Positions 7,132 through 14,460 of a stretch of DNA of 20,761 bases are shown here, one piece after another. How positions within the stretch are numbered: position 1 is the stretch's first letter; each line of letters starts with the position of its first letter. The notes under the pieces were generated by a model. That model ran no database searches. It was given only the letters and a program-made list of their open reading frames with translations, and was not told the DNA's origin. Both the position numbers and the translations under genes were made by a program. The stretch spans positions 1 to 20,761 of the forward strand of contig JAKAHQ010000001.1 in NCBI GenBank assembly GCA_021814855.1, in the 5' to 3' direction. Source of the DNA: Bacteroidota bacterium (GTDB taxonomy: Bacteria > Bacteroidota > Ignavibacteria > Ignavibacteriales > Melioribacteraceae).

Positions 7132-8477
7132 TGAGCTTCTCAATTATGAATTCTTCTGCTTTGCCAATACCGGTTGCAAATTATCTTAAGAAATACGGAA
7201 TGCCGGGCTGGACTCTTGAAACCGCCGCGCATAAACGTTTCAACAATATTGTTGTGATTCCGGCGATTCAAGAGTACGAAAATCTCAAACGGCTTTTCGA
7301 TTCCCTTCTTCAAATGGATAAGACTTTTTTTGGCGAAACACTCTTTGTAGTTGTAGTTAATAATAGAAGCGATTCAAGTGAAGAGGTTAAAAAAGATAAT
7401 GAACGCAGCATCGAGTTTATCCGCCAGGTTATTGGTGAAAGCAAATTAAATGAACTTGCCGAGAAGAGATTAACTGCAAAACTAAATTTAGGTCTGGCGG
7501 ATGCATCGAGCCCGGGCAAAGAACTTCCCGAAAAAGATGCCGGGGTCGGTCTTGCAAGAAAAATCGGAATGGACCTCGCTCTGAATTTTTTTGACTATTC
7601 GAACGGTAAAAAGAAAATATTAATCTGCCTCGACGCCGATTGCACGGTTGAAGAAAATTATCTTTCTGCAATTGTCTCTTCGTTCAACGAAAGGCAATTG
7701 TCCGCCGGTTATGTCCGTTACGAACACTGGATGCCTAATGATGAAAAAGAAAGATCGGCAATAATTTGTTACGAAATATTTCTGCGCTATTATACGCTTG
7801 GATTGAAGTATGCAAATTCCCCGTTTGCCTTTCCAACAATAGGATCAACAATGGTGTGCGATGCGGATAGTTATGTTAAGATCGGCGGGATGAATAAGAA
7901 GAAAGCGGCGGAAGATTTTTACTTTCTGGAAAAGCTTGCTAAGATTACCACTATAACCGGAATTGAAACAACAAAAGTATATCCTTCGAGCCGCGGTTCC
8001 TGGAGAGTGCCATTCGGAACCGGTCAAAGAATAAACAGGTATTTTGCAGGCACGCACCAAGAATATATTTTGTACGATCCCCTTTCATTTGAAATATTAA
8101 AACGATGGATAAATATTTTCAACGGTGCATCAATTCTATCATCGGAAGAATATCTTGGCGCAGCAAAATCCATAAGCGACGGCTTATATGAATTCCTCGT
8201 TCAAAATTCGTTTGATAAGGATTGGAACAGCATTTTGAAAGGTTCGAAATCCAAAACACAAATTCAAAAACAAAAGATAATCTGGTTCGACGGATTTCGT
8301 ACGCTGAAGCTAATTCACTTCCTACGGGATTTTTCCTTTCCGCAAACAAACATGTTTGACGCGCTCGATAAAATTTTCTCGATGATGAATTACAATGTCG
8401 ATACGGCAAGAACGGAAAGCATTCCCGAGGTGACGGATCAGTTGGAATATTTATATCATCTTAGAAAAATTACTTAA
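7131..8477 (+). CDS. Glycosyltransferase, family 2 (GT-A fold)
   Basis: 448 residues. The GT-A core begins at NNIVVIPAIQEYENLKRLFDSLL (about 38-60), followed by FVVVVNNRSD (72-81). The nucleotide-sugar/metal motif is Asp168-Ala-Asp170 in CLDADC, and a GT2-like acidic catalytic motif is Glu261-Asp262 in AAEDFYFLEKL. A GTGQR segment follows near 296-300. No transmembrane helices are visible, so it is probably cytosolic or peripheral. A linker of about 60 residues (82-140) between the first strand region and the DxD is longer than usual. Donor and acceptor are unknown. Its ATG overlaps the miaA stop by one base (TAATG), so it is translationally coupled to miaA, an unexpected partner. It is not adjacent to the nonulosonic acid operon and lies on the other strand. 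Confidence 0.8.
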   Translation: MSFSIMNSSALPIPVANYLKKYGMPGWTLETAAHKRFNNIVVIPAIQEYENLKRLFDSLLQMDKTFFGETLFVVVVNNRSDSSEEVKKDNERSIEFIRQVIGESKLNELAEKRLTAKLNLGLADASSPGKELPEKDAGVGLARKIGMDLALNFFDYSNGKKKILICLDADCTVEENYLSAIVSSFNERQLSAGYVRYEHWMPNDEKERSAIICYEIFLRYYTLGLKYANSPFAFPTIGSTMVCDADSYVKIGGMNKKKAAEDFYFLEKLAKITTITGIETTKVYPSSRGSWRVPFGTGQRINRYFAGTHQEYILYDPLSFEILKRWINIFNGASILSSEEYLGAAKSISDGLYEFLVQNSFDKDWNSILKGSKSKTQIQKQKIIWFDGFRTLKLIHFLRDFSFPQTNMFDALDKIFSMMNYNVDTARTESIPEVTDQLEYLYHLRKIT

Positions 8478-8508
8478 GCGAATAGCGGCGGTGCGCATGC
8501 TAAGTATT

Positions 8509-8523
8509 TCAAGTTAAACTTGA
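8509..8523. promoter_or_regulatory. Small inverted repeat upstream of prfA (possible operator or hairpin)
   Basis: TCAAGT at 8509-8514 and ACTTGA at 8518-8523 form a perfect 6-base inverted repeat around TAA, directly followed by an AT-rich TATTTTG (8527-8533) that resembles a Bacteroidota -7 element with one base missing. It lies between the glycosyltransferase stop and the prfA Shine-Dalgarno. A promoter/operator for prfA is possible but weakly supported. Confidence 0.25.
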
Positions 8524-8545
8524 TTATATTTTGCCCGCTTTTTTT

Positions 8546-8550
8546 AGAGG
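8546..8550 (+). promoter_or_regulatory. Shine-Dalgarno deciding the prfA start
   Basis: AGAGG sits 5 bases before the ATG at 8556. The longer open frame from a TTG at 8520 adds 12 residues that do not match the family, so 8556 is preferred. Confidence 0.75.
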
Positions 8551-8555
8551 ACTTA

Positions 8556-9626
8556 ATGGAATTATACGACAAGCTCAAAGCCATAAAAGAAAAATACGAT
8601 AAAATTAACGATCAGCTGCTGGACCCGAATATTGTATCCGATCAGCAAAAATATATTTCCCTCAGCAAGGAAAGAAGCGATCTCAATGATTTGGTTAAAG
8701 CGTTCAACGAATACGACTCCCTTATTAAAAATATTACCGGCAACAAAGAGATAATTGAAATTGGCGACGACAAAGAACTTGTAGAAATTGCCGAAAGCGA
8801 AATAGAAGAACTAAAAGAAAAATTAACCGAGATGGAAGAGAAGATTAAAGTTCTTCTTATTCCAAAAGATCCGGACGACGACAAAAACGTAATTATGGAA
8901 ATTCGCGCAGGCACAGGCGGAGAAGAAGCTGGACTTTTTGCCGCCGATCTCTATCGCATGTATTCCAGGTATGCGGAAATTAGGGGATGGAAAAAAGAAA
9001 TTATCGATTTCAGCGATACAGGTCTTGGCGGAATTAAGGAAGTCGTTTTTAGTTTGGCCGGTCAAAGTGTGTTCAGCGATTTAAAATTCGAAAGCGGCGT
9101 ACATCGTGTTCAGCGCGTACCGGCAACAGAAGCCAGCGGACGGGTTCATACTTCGGCCGCTTCCGTGGTTGTGCTTCCCGAAGTTGAAGACGTTGAAATA
9201 AATATTGACCCGAATGATTTGCGAATAGATGTTTACCGCAGCGGCGGCGCCGGCGGGCAAAACGTTAACAAGGTTGAAACTGCAATCAGAATTACACATC
9301 TTCCAACGGGACTTGTTGTTCAATGCCAGGATGAGCGTTCACAGTTGAAGAATCGTCAAAAGGCAATGAAGGTTTTGAAGGCCCGTCTCTATGATATGAA
9401 ACTTCATGAACAGAACAGCGAAATTGCTGCCCAGCGCAAATCTATGGTTAAACGCGGGGATAGAAGCGATAAAATCAGAACATACAATTTTCCGCAGAAC
9501 CGCGTAACCGATCATCGTATCGGACTGACACTTTACAATCTCTCGGAGATCATAGAAGGAGAACTATCCGAAATGATTGAAAAGTTAAAACTTGCGGATA
9601 GAGCGGAAAAGCTACAAGCCAGTTAA
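8556..9626 (+). CDS. prfA: Peptide chain release factor 1 (RF1)
   Basis: Terminates translation at UAA and UAG and triggers peptidyl-tRNA hydrolysis on the ribosome. The chosen ATG gives 356 residues beginning [17 protein letters not shown], the normal RF1 length and start. The codon-reading tripeptide Pro-Ala-Thr (PxT type, RF1 rather than the SPF of RF2) is at residues 189-191 in [18 protein letters not shown], and the catalytic GGQ at 233-235 in [16 protein letters not shown]. It follows the glycosyltransferase by 78 bases. The usual partner prmC, which methylates the GGQ glutamine, is not next to it. Its stop overlaps the end of the convergent small membrane gene by four bases. Confidence 0.97.
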   Translation: MELYDKLKAIKEKYDKINDQLLDPNIVSDQQKYISLSKERSDLNDLVKAFNEYDSLIKNITGNKEIIEIGDDKELVEIAESEIEELKEKLTEMEEKIKVLLIPKDPDDDKNVIMEIRAGTGGEEAGLFAADLYRMYSRYAEIRGWKKEIIDFSDTGLGGIKEVVFSLAGQSVFSDLKFESGVHRVQRVPATEASGRVHTSAASVVVLPEVEDVEINIDPNDLRIDVYRSGGAGGQNVNKVETAIRITHLPTGLVVQCQDERSQLKNRQKAMKVLKARLYDMKLHEQNSEIAAQRKSMVKRGDRSDKIRTYNFPQNRVTDHRIGLTLYNLSEIIEGELSEMIEKLKLADRAEKLQAS

Positions 9627-9856
9627 ATTTTTTTCTCGTTTATATTGTTGAGTATCTTAATCGCAAAAAACATAACGAAGCCCAATAACGAAAGAAAAAT
9701 ATCCTCTTTCTCAAGGTCAAACCCGCTACCGCTTCCGAAAATTGCAGCTAATAATTTTGTTGCAACTACGACGACCAAAAAAATAGCAAAGCCGCCTATT
9801 CCGCATCTTACCGGAGAAATACAGTACTTATTAAAAACATTTTTGCCGGCCCCCAT
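9623..9856 (-). CDS. Small hypothetical membrane protein (two helices)
   Basis: 77 residues from the ATG at 9854-9856, preceded by AGAGGG at 9862-9867 with 5-base spacing. A GTG two codons upstream has no room for a Shine-Dalgarno and is less likely. Two hydrophobic segments are visible: about residues 18-41 ([21 protein letters not shown]) and 52-68 ([15 protein letters not shown]), joined by [13 protein letters not shown]. Two cysteines (residues 12 and 18) precede the first helix. I recognise no family. It is the last gene on the - strand after the nonulosonic acid operon, 134 bases from the glycosylasparaginase, and overlaps the prfA end by four bases in a tail-to-tail arrangement. The good ribosome site and the compositional pattern support a real gene; the function is unknown. 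Confidence 0.6.
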   Translation of the reverse strand: MGAGKNVFNKYCISPVRCGIGGFAIFLVVVVATKLLAAIFGSGSGFDLEKEDIFLSLLGFVMFFAIKILNNINEKKI

Positions 9857-9861
9857 GGCCA

Positions 9862-9867
9862 CCCTCT
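9862..9867 (-). promoter_or_regulatory. Shine-Dalgarno deciding the start of the small membrane protein
   Basis: On the minus strand AGAGGG lies 5 bases before the ATG at 9856-9854 and directly abuts a GTG at 9862, so the ATG is preferred. Confidence 0.65.
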
Positions 9868-9990
9868 AATCTATTAATAATGTCCGATAGAATATAACAA
9901 TTCTAAATTTAATGTGTCAATATTATTAATAACAAGCTTTAAGTGATGCAGCGGCTGCTGCCCTTGAAATTAAATTAACAAAGATAATTT

Positions 9991-10965
9991 TTAGAGAAAA
10001 TACTTACTTTCATAAGCTTTTACTTCCTTTTGAGAGGCAAGACAGTACGAGAAATTTTTTTTCAGCGAGAACGCCCCGAGCTCTCCCTTTTTATTCAATG
10101 CGAGGTAACCTATTTGAATGTCCTCTTCTTTTTGAGCGATCTTACTAATTTTTTTAATGGCAATCTCGCAGGCTTTCTGCGGTGAATAACCTTCCCGCAT
10201 TTTCTCGACGATTAAGAATGTTCCTAAAGTTCGCATTACAAATTCACCGTTGCCGGTAGCAACGGCTCCGCCGATTTCATTATCGACAAACATTGAAGCG
10301 CCTATAATAGCAGAGTCGCCGACACGTCCGTGAATTTTGAATGCTAATCCGCTTGTTGAAACTCCTCCGCTCATATTGCCCGCTTTGTCAATGGCAAGCA
10401 TTCCAATCGTATCATGATTTTCTGAGCTTACGCGGTTTTCTCCGTGAGGATGTTTTGCTTTCCATTCAAGCCAAATTTGTTTTGATTTTTCAGTCAGCAA
10501 GTTTTCTTCTTTGAAACCGTTTTCCAGCGCAAATTTTTTGGCGCCGTCTCCGGCGAGCATTACATGTTTTGTTTTTTGCATTACCAATTTTGCAACGGAG
10601 ATTGGGTTTTTAATATTCTCGATTGCTGCGACCGATCCGGCTTTGCCGTTCCAATCCATAACAGCAGCGTCGAGCGTAACAATGCCGTCTTCGTCGGGCA
10701 ATCCGCCGTAACCCACGGAGGTGTCGTTTGGATCGTCTTCGGTAACACGGATTCCGGTTTCGAGCGCGTCGAGTGAATTGAATCCCTCGGTTAATTTTTT
10801 GTAAGCAATTTGAGTCGAGTTTAAATTGGGCGACCATGTTGTTACGGCTATTGGCCATGAGTAAGTTTTTGTTTTCCCCGCAAACAATTCCTGAGAAGTA
10901 AGCGGATTTAACAACAAACCCCCAGTAGCTATTGATCCTGCTTTAACAAAGTCGCGGCGCTTCAT
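9991..10965 (-). CDS. N4-(beta-N-acetylglucosaminyl)-L-asparaginase, Tat-exported
   Basis: A glycosylasparaginase of the Ntn-hydrolase superfamily, which splits the GlcNAc-Asn bond left after glycoprotein breakdown. The ATG at 10965 gives 324 residues. Residues 1-30 are a Tat signal with the twin arginines in KRRDFVKAG and a hydrophobic stretch, so it should be exported folded. Self-cleavage leaves an N-terminal nucleophile at Thr186 in NHDTIGMLA. The substrate-binding segment GRVGDSAIIG (213-222) and TGNGE (237-241) are present, and WSPNL near residue 44 and DALETGIRVTE (66-76) match the alpha-chain start. It is the last gene of the pseB-led operon: its ATG is one base past the stop of the cytidylyltransferase. 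A related plant-type asparaginase is the main alternative, but the HDT context and Tat signal favour the bacterial glycosylasparaginase. Confidence 0.88.
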   Translation of the reverse strand: MKRRDFVKAGSIATGGLLLNPLTSQELFAGKTKTYSWPIAVTTWSPNLNSTQIAYKKLTEGFNSLDALETGIRVTEDDPNDTSVGYGGLPDEDGIVTLDAAVMDWNGKAGSVAAIENIKNPISVAKLVMQKTKHVMLAGDGAKKFALENGFKEENLLTEKSKQIWLEWKAKHPHGENRVSSENHDTIGMLAIDKAGNMSGGVSTSGLAFKIHGRVGDSAIIGASMFVDNEIGGAVATGNGEFVMRTLGTFLIVEKMREGYSPQKACEIAIKKISKIAQKEEDIQIGYLALNKKGELGAFSLKKNFSYCLASQKEVKAYESKYFL

Positions 10966-10966
10966 T

Positions 10967-11719
10967 TTATTCTCCAAGCGATTTTTGTTTTATGTTTTGA
11001 TTAATGGATAAAAGTTCTGGCCGTCGGTCGAAGAGTTTTAAAATATCGTTGAACAGAAATATTTTCATGGGATTATACAGTTCAGTATATATCTCTTCAA
11101 TTAGTTTAAAATCCTCTTCTGTATCTACGGTCCATCGATGGAATGAATAATCTTTTTCGTTTGAAAAATTTTGGATGTTAAAGATTTCCGGGTGTTGATA
11201 TAAATATGGCGTTACATGTTCGCGTTCATAATTCTCTTTGGTCTCCCTGTATGCTTTTTCCAAAGCTTCGAATGTGAATATCTCGGCATCTAATCCTCTT
11301 GGAAAAGTACGAACTACGGAATTGCTCATGTAATCGAGTTGTTCTTTTTTATTGTTATCCAGAAATTTTCCAACTATCAGATCAATGATTGTTGGGTCGA
11401 TGACAGGGCAGTCGCTTGTAACCCTGATTATAATATCGGCGTCGAATTTTTTCGCCGCTTCATAATAGCGCGAAAGAACATCATGTGAACTTCCCCGGTA
11501 AAAAAGAATTTGATTTATCCGGCAAAATTCTTCCACTTTGTTGTCTTCAGGCAAAGTAGTGGTTGCAATTACAATCTTGTCAATCAACTTTGCATGAGAA
11601 AGCCGATTCCAAACATGCCATAGAATCGGGCTGCCGCAAAGATCTTTAAAAATCTTACCAGGTAGTCTGGAAGAGCCCGTTCGTGCCTGAACGATAGCAG
11701 TGCATTTAGGATTTGTCAC
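10967..11719 (-). CDS. spsF: SpsF-type cytidylyltransferase (probable CMP-nonulosonate synthetase)
   Basis: A nucleotidyltransferase of the SpsF / acylneuraminate cytidylyltransferase family (COG1861 type). The nucleotide-binding signature QARTGSSRLPGK is at residues 11-22, DVLSRYYEAA near 80-89, TSDCPVIDP at 101-109 and RGLDAEIF at 141-148. In this operon it would activate the nonulosonic acid with CTP, replacing canonical PseF. No ATG fits: the frame opens with TTG at 11746, but the GTG at 11719 overlaps the upstream stop as GTGA, a common coupled start, and gives 250 residues beginning close to the first beta strand. The last codons contain the ribosome site of the next gene. The substrate is inferred from context only. 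Confidence 0.82.
   Translation of the reverse strand: MTNPKCTAIVQARTGSSRLPGKIFKDLCGSPILWHVWNRLSHAKLIDKIVIATTTLPEDNKVEEFCRINQILFYRGSSHDVLSRYYEAAKKFDADIIIRVTSDCPVIDPTIIDLIVGKFLDNNKKEQLDYMSNSVVRTFPRGLDAEIFTFEALEKAYRETKENYEREHVTPYLYQHPEIFNIQNFSNEKDYSFHRWTVDTEEDFKLIEEIYTELYNPMKIFLFNDILKLFDRRPELLSINQNIKQKSLGE
10972..10975 (-). promoter_or_regulatory. Shine-Dalgarno deciding the glycosylasparaginase start
   Basis: GGAG lies 6 bases upstream of the ATG at 10965 and inside the last codons of the preceding gene. A TTG at 10977 opens the frame four codons earlier but would have this motif inside the coding sequence, so the ATG is chosen. Confidence 0.75.
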
Positions 11720-12492
11720 CAAGTAGTCCACCCGCCGTCTACACAAATATTCTGCCCGGTAATATAGCTTGAAGCGTTGCTTGCTAAAAGAAGAATTGTC
11801 CCCTTCAATTCTTCAGGCACGCCTATTCTTCCTAGTGGAATTTTCTTTTCGAGATTTTTTATGAAGGTCATATTTTTTTGTACGGCTGGTTTTGGAAAAG
11901 CACCCGGAGAAATACAATTTACGCGTACGTTGTATTTAGCAAAATGTACGGCAGCATATTTTGTAAGTTGAATAATTGCGGCTTTTCCCGCGCCGTAATT
12001 AGGAGGATTATCAAATCCGCTGATGCCGTAAACCTCCGGGTTAGGCGATACTACGCCGTACATAGAGGCGACGTTTATAATTACTCCACCGTTTTTCTTC
12101 ATATACTTCAATGCAGATTGAACACATCTAAAATAATTGTTAATAGTTCCGTCAATTCCCGCCGCCCAATCGCTTTCCGGCATTTCATCTAACTTGCCTG
12201 CTTTGCCGTAATTAGCATTGTTTACTAATATATTAATTCTTTTTTCTTTATTGAAAATTTTTTCAAAACAAATTTTGATGCTGTTGTTATTGCTAACATC
12301 GCAGTTAATAAATTTAAACTTATAACTACGGGGATGTTCAGATATCATTTCCCTAGCAGAGTTTTCATTTTTGCCTGCGATATAAACAACCGCTCCGTAT
12401 TGTGCGAGAACTTCCGAAATTGCTTTTCCTAAATGACTGTATCCGGCCGTAACAACGGCAACCTGCCCCTTTAAGTCGAATATGTTTTTCAT
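11716..12492 (-). CDS. Short-chain dehydrogenase/reductase (SDR) of the nonulosonate operon
   Basis: A 258-residue classical SDR. The cofactor motif reads TAGYSHLGKA (15-24) in place of the usual TGGxxGIG, a modest deviation. NNANYG is at 91-96, and the catalytic residues are Ser143 (NVASMYG), Tyr166 and Lys170 (NYGAGKAA). The C-terminus has the usual DGGWT. SDRs sit beside cytidylyltransferases in other bacterial sialic-acid-like gene clusters; PtmA with PtmB in Campylobacter flagellar glycosylation is an example. It may modify a sugar precursor or set a stereocentre, but the substrate cannot be read. The gene starts one base after the aldo/keto reductase stop and overlaps the cytidylyltransferase start, so it is firmly in the operon. 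Confidence 0.88.
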   Translation of the reverse strand: MKNIFDLKGQVAVVTAGYSHLGKAISEVLAQYGAVVYIAGKNENSAREMISEHPRSYKFKFINCDVSNNNSIKICFEKIFNKEKRINILVNNANYGKAGKLDEMPESDWAAGIDGTINNYFRCVQSALKYMKKNGGVIINVASMYGVVSPNPEVYGISGFDNPPNYGAGKAAIIQLTKYAAVHFAKYNVRVNCISPGAFPKPAVQKNMTFIKNLEKKIPLGRIGVPEELKGTILLLASNASSYITGQNICVDGGWTTW

Positions 12493-12493
12493 G

Positions 12494-13390
12494 TTAGTTC
12501 CAATTTGACGGAATTAATATAGTTTCATTTTTAACTTCCAGCATCGAAAAGAGATGTTTTTGACAACTCACGATTTCCAATTTACTATAATCATTTAATG
12601 TGCTTACAATCTCTTTGATGTGGTCCAAATTATCAATACCTACTACAACTTTGTCAATCAATCCATTCGAAATTACGAACAGCAATGCTAATTCGTGATG
12701 CTTTAATCCCAGTCTTACCGAAAGTTTATCCGCAGAGACAAGGGCCCCGGAAAACTCCTTTAATTGTGATGGTAAATTGAGCGGCTTCATGAAGACCAGA
12801 CCCTGTAAGAAGATTGATCTCACGTGAATTTCAACATTTCGTTTTCTTAGAGCAGGAAAATATTTTTCGAACCTGTAATCAAATATACTATAGGGAATTT
12901 GCACTAAATCGAACTCAATTTTATCGTCAAGAATTTTGCATAACTGTCTCGGAGAATAAAGTGAGAATCCAATCTTATCCGTTAAGCCGGCTTCTTTCAA
13001 TAACTCTAATTTTTTATAAACCATGGGGTTTTTTGCATAGGTATCAAAACAATGAAGCAGTATGCCGTACAAACGGTTTGTTTGTAACTTATCGAGACTT
13101 TCGCGTATCAACAGTTCCGCTTTTTCGGGCGCACAGTCAAAGAGCTTGGAAATTATTTTGAGAGAAGCATTGCGGTCTCGTACATATTCCCCAAGAATAT
13201 TTTCGCTGTCGCCGTACACCTGAGCAGTATCAACAAACACTATTCCGCTGTTTCTTGTGAAATCCAAAATTTCGTAAACTTTATCTTTGGGAATCTTTCC
13301 GGTCTTGTTGTTAATTCCGTAGTTCAGCCCAAACTGGGCAGAACCGATTACTATTCTTTCCAGCAGAGTATTCACTCTTGGACTTTCCAT
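12494..13390 (-). CDS. Aldo/keto reductase of the nonulosonate operon
   Basis: A 298-residue TIM-barrel AKR. The catalytic tetrad is visible as Asp54 and Tyr59 (VDTAQVYGDSE), Lys82 (IISKLF) and His113 (LLHCFD). The N-terminal strand GSAQFGLNYGI is typical of the AKRs found in surface-polysaccharide clusters. It would reduce a carbonyl with NAD(P)H. No step of standard pseudaminic acid synthesis needs an AKR, so it probably makes a tailoring change or a related sugar. AGGAG 5 bases before the ATG gives a clear start. It follows pseI by 26 bases and precedes the SDR by one base. An off-pathway role cannot be excluded. Confidence 0.87.
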   Translation of the reverse strand: MESPRVNTLLERIVIGSAQFGLNYGINNKTGKIPKDKVYEILDFTRNSGIVFVDTAQVYGDSENILGEYVRDRNASLKIISKLFDCAPEKAELLIRESLDKLQTNRLYGILLHCFDTYAKNPMVYKKLELLKEAGLTDKIGFSLYSPRQLCKILDDKIEFDLVQIPYSIFDYRFEKYFPALRKRNVEIHVRSIFLQGLVFMKPLNLPSQLKEFSGALVSADKLSVRLGLKHHELALLFVISNGLIDKVVVGIDNLDHIKEIVSTLNDYSKLEIVSCQKHLFSMLEVKNETILIPSNWN

Positions 13391-13395
13391 AACAA

Positions 13396-13400
13396 CTCCT
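13396..13400 (-). promoter_or_regulatory. Shine-Dalgarno of the aldo/keto reductase
   Basis: AGGAG on the minus strand, 5 bases before the ATG at 13390. It is the clearest ribosome site within the operon, next to a junction that has no overlap. Confidence 0.7.
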
Positions 13401-13416
13401 GTACAAGAAATTAAAT

Positions 13417-14460
13417 CTATTCAGATATTAAATCTCGAGTGAGCGGAGTACCGTACTGTATATCTATCTTTGCTTTTTTTCCAAGAACTTCTTTTATGTG
13501 TTTTGGCGATAATCCATCGGAAGGACGAATTGAACGGATATTTTCTTCAGTAAATATTTCACCTGCTTTAATATTCTTTACGACAAAAAGGGAGCGGGCA
13601 AATTTCCTGCTGCGTTTAATTTTATCAGTGAGTTCGAAACTTACTTTTCCTAAAGCTTTTTCAACCAGTCTAACTTCATTTACCATTTTTTTGAATTCAT
13701 CCGGCTCAAGAGAAAAGGCCGCATCGGGTCCGCCGATGCTTTTATCGAGTATAAAATGCTTCTCAATAATTTTAGCTCCGGCGGCAACAGCAGCAGTTGT
13801 TACCAATGTCCCAAGTGTATGATCTGACAGGCCGACAACCGTTTTAAATTTTTCGGCAAGTGCAGGAATTGTTTTTAAGTTAGCGTCTTCAATCTGCGCG
13901 GGGTATTCGGAAGTACATTTCAAAAGCGCAATCCGATCGTTCCCTTGATTCAAGCATGTTTTCACCGCTTCTTTTATTTCATCTTCAGTTGCAATGCCGG
14001 TTGATATAATTACCGGTTTGCCTTTAGAGGCAACGTATTCTATTAACGGCAGGTCAACTATTTCGAACGACGCGATTTTATATGCGGGCACATTTATCTG
14101 TTCGAGAAAGTCCACAGCGGTCTTATCAAAGGGGGAAGAAAAACATTCCAATCCTAATTCTTCGGCGTAAGCTTTGAGCTTTGGCTGCCACTCCCACGGT
14201 GTGTATGCTTTATGATAAAGCCGGTGCAAAGTGGTTCCATCCCAAATAGTGCCCTGCTGAATTTTAAAGTAATCGTTATCGCAGTCAATAGTTAATGTAT
14301 CGGCAGTATATGTTTGAAGCTTAACGGCATCGGCGCCGCATTCTTTTATTGCTTTAATAGATCGAACCGCTATATCGAAATCATGGTTATGGTTTGCAGA
14401 CAACTCGGCGATGATAAATACTTTGTTGTCTTTCCCGATTTCAAAGTTGCCGATCTTCAT
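13417..14460 (-). CDS. pseI: Pseudaminic acid synthase PseI (NeuB family)
   Basis: Condenses 2,4-diacetamido-2,4,6-trideoxy-L-altrose with phosphoenolpyruvate to give pseudaminic acid. 347 residues, the usual length. The NeuB barrel (about 1-270) starts with IAELSANHNHDFD (17-29), whose AELSANH form is typical of PseI rather than NeuB. The metal-binding histidines are His214 (GLSDHTLG) and His235 (EKHFILD), and the GPDAAFSLEP segment (244-253) is also PseI-like. A C-terminal SAF (antifreeze-like) domain covers about 285-345. Its start overlaps the pseGH stop by one base (TAATG). Legionaminate or sialate synthase are the alternatives, but the neighbours PseB, PseC and PseG fix the Pse assignment. 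Confidence 0.93.
   Translation of the reverse strand: MKIGNFEIGKDNKVFIIAELSANHNHDFDIAVRSIKAIKECGADAVKLQTYTADTLTIDCDNDYFKIQQGTIWDGTTLHRLYHKAYTPWEWQPKLKAYAEELGLECFSSPFDKTAVDFLEQINVPAYKIASFEIVDLPLIEYVASKGKPVIISTGIATEDEIKEAVKTCLNQGNDRIALLKCTSEYPAQIEDANLKTIPALAEKFKTVVGLSDHTLGTLVTTAAVAAGAKIIEKHFILDKSIGGPDAAFSLEPDEFKKMVNEVRLVEKALGKVSFELTDKIKRSRKFARSLFVVKNIKAGEIFTEENIRSIRPSDGLSPKHIKEVLGKKAKIDIQYGTPLTRDLISE

Noticed and set aside
9948..9961. Hairpin GCAGC-GGCT-GCTGC as a terminator of the nonulosonate operon
   Set aside because: The stem has only five base pairs and no T run follows on either strand.
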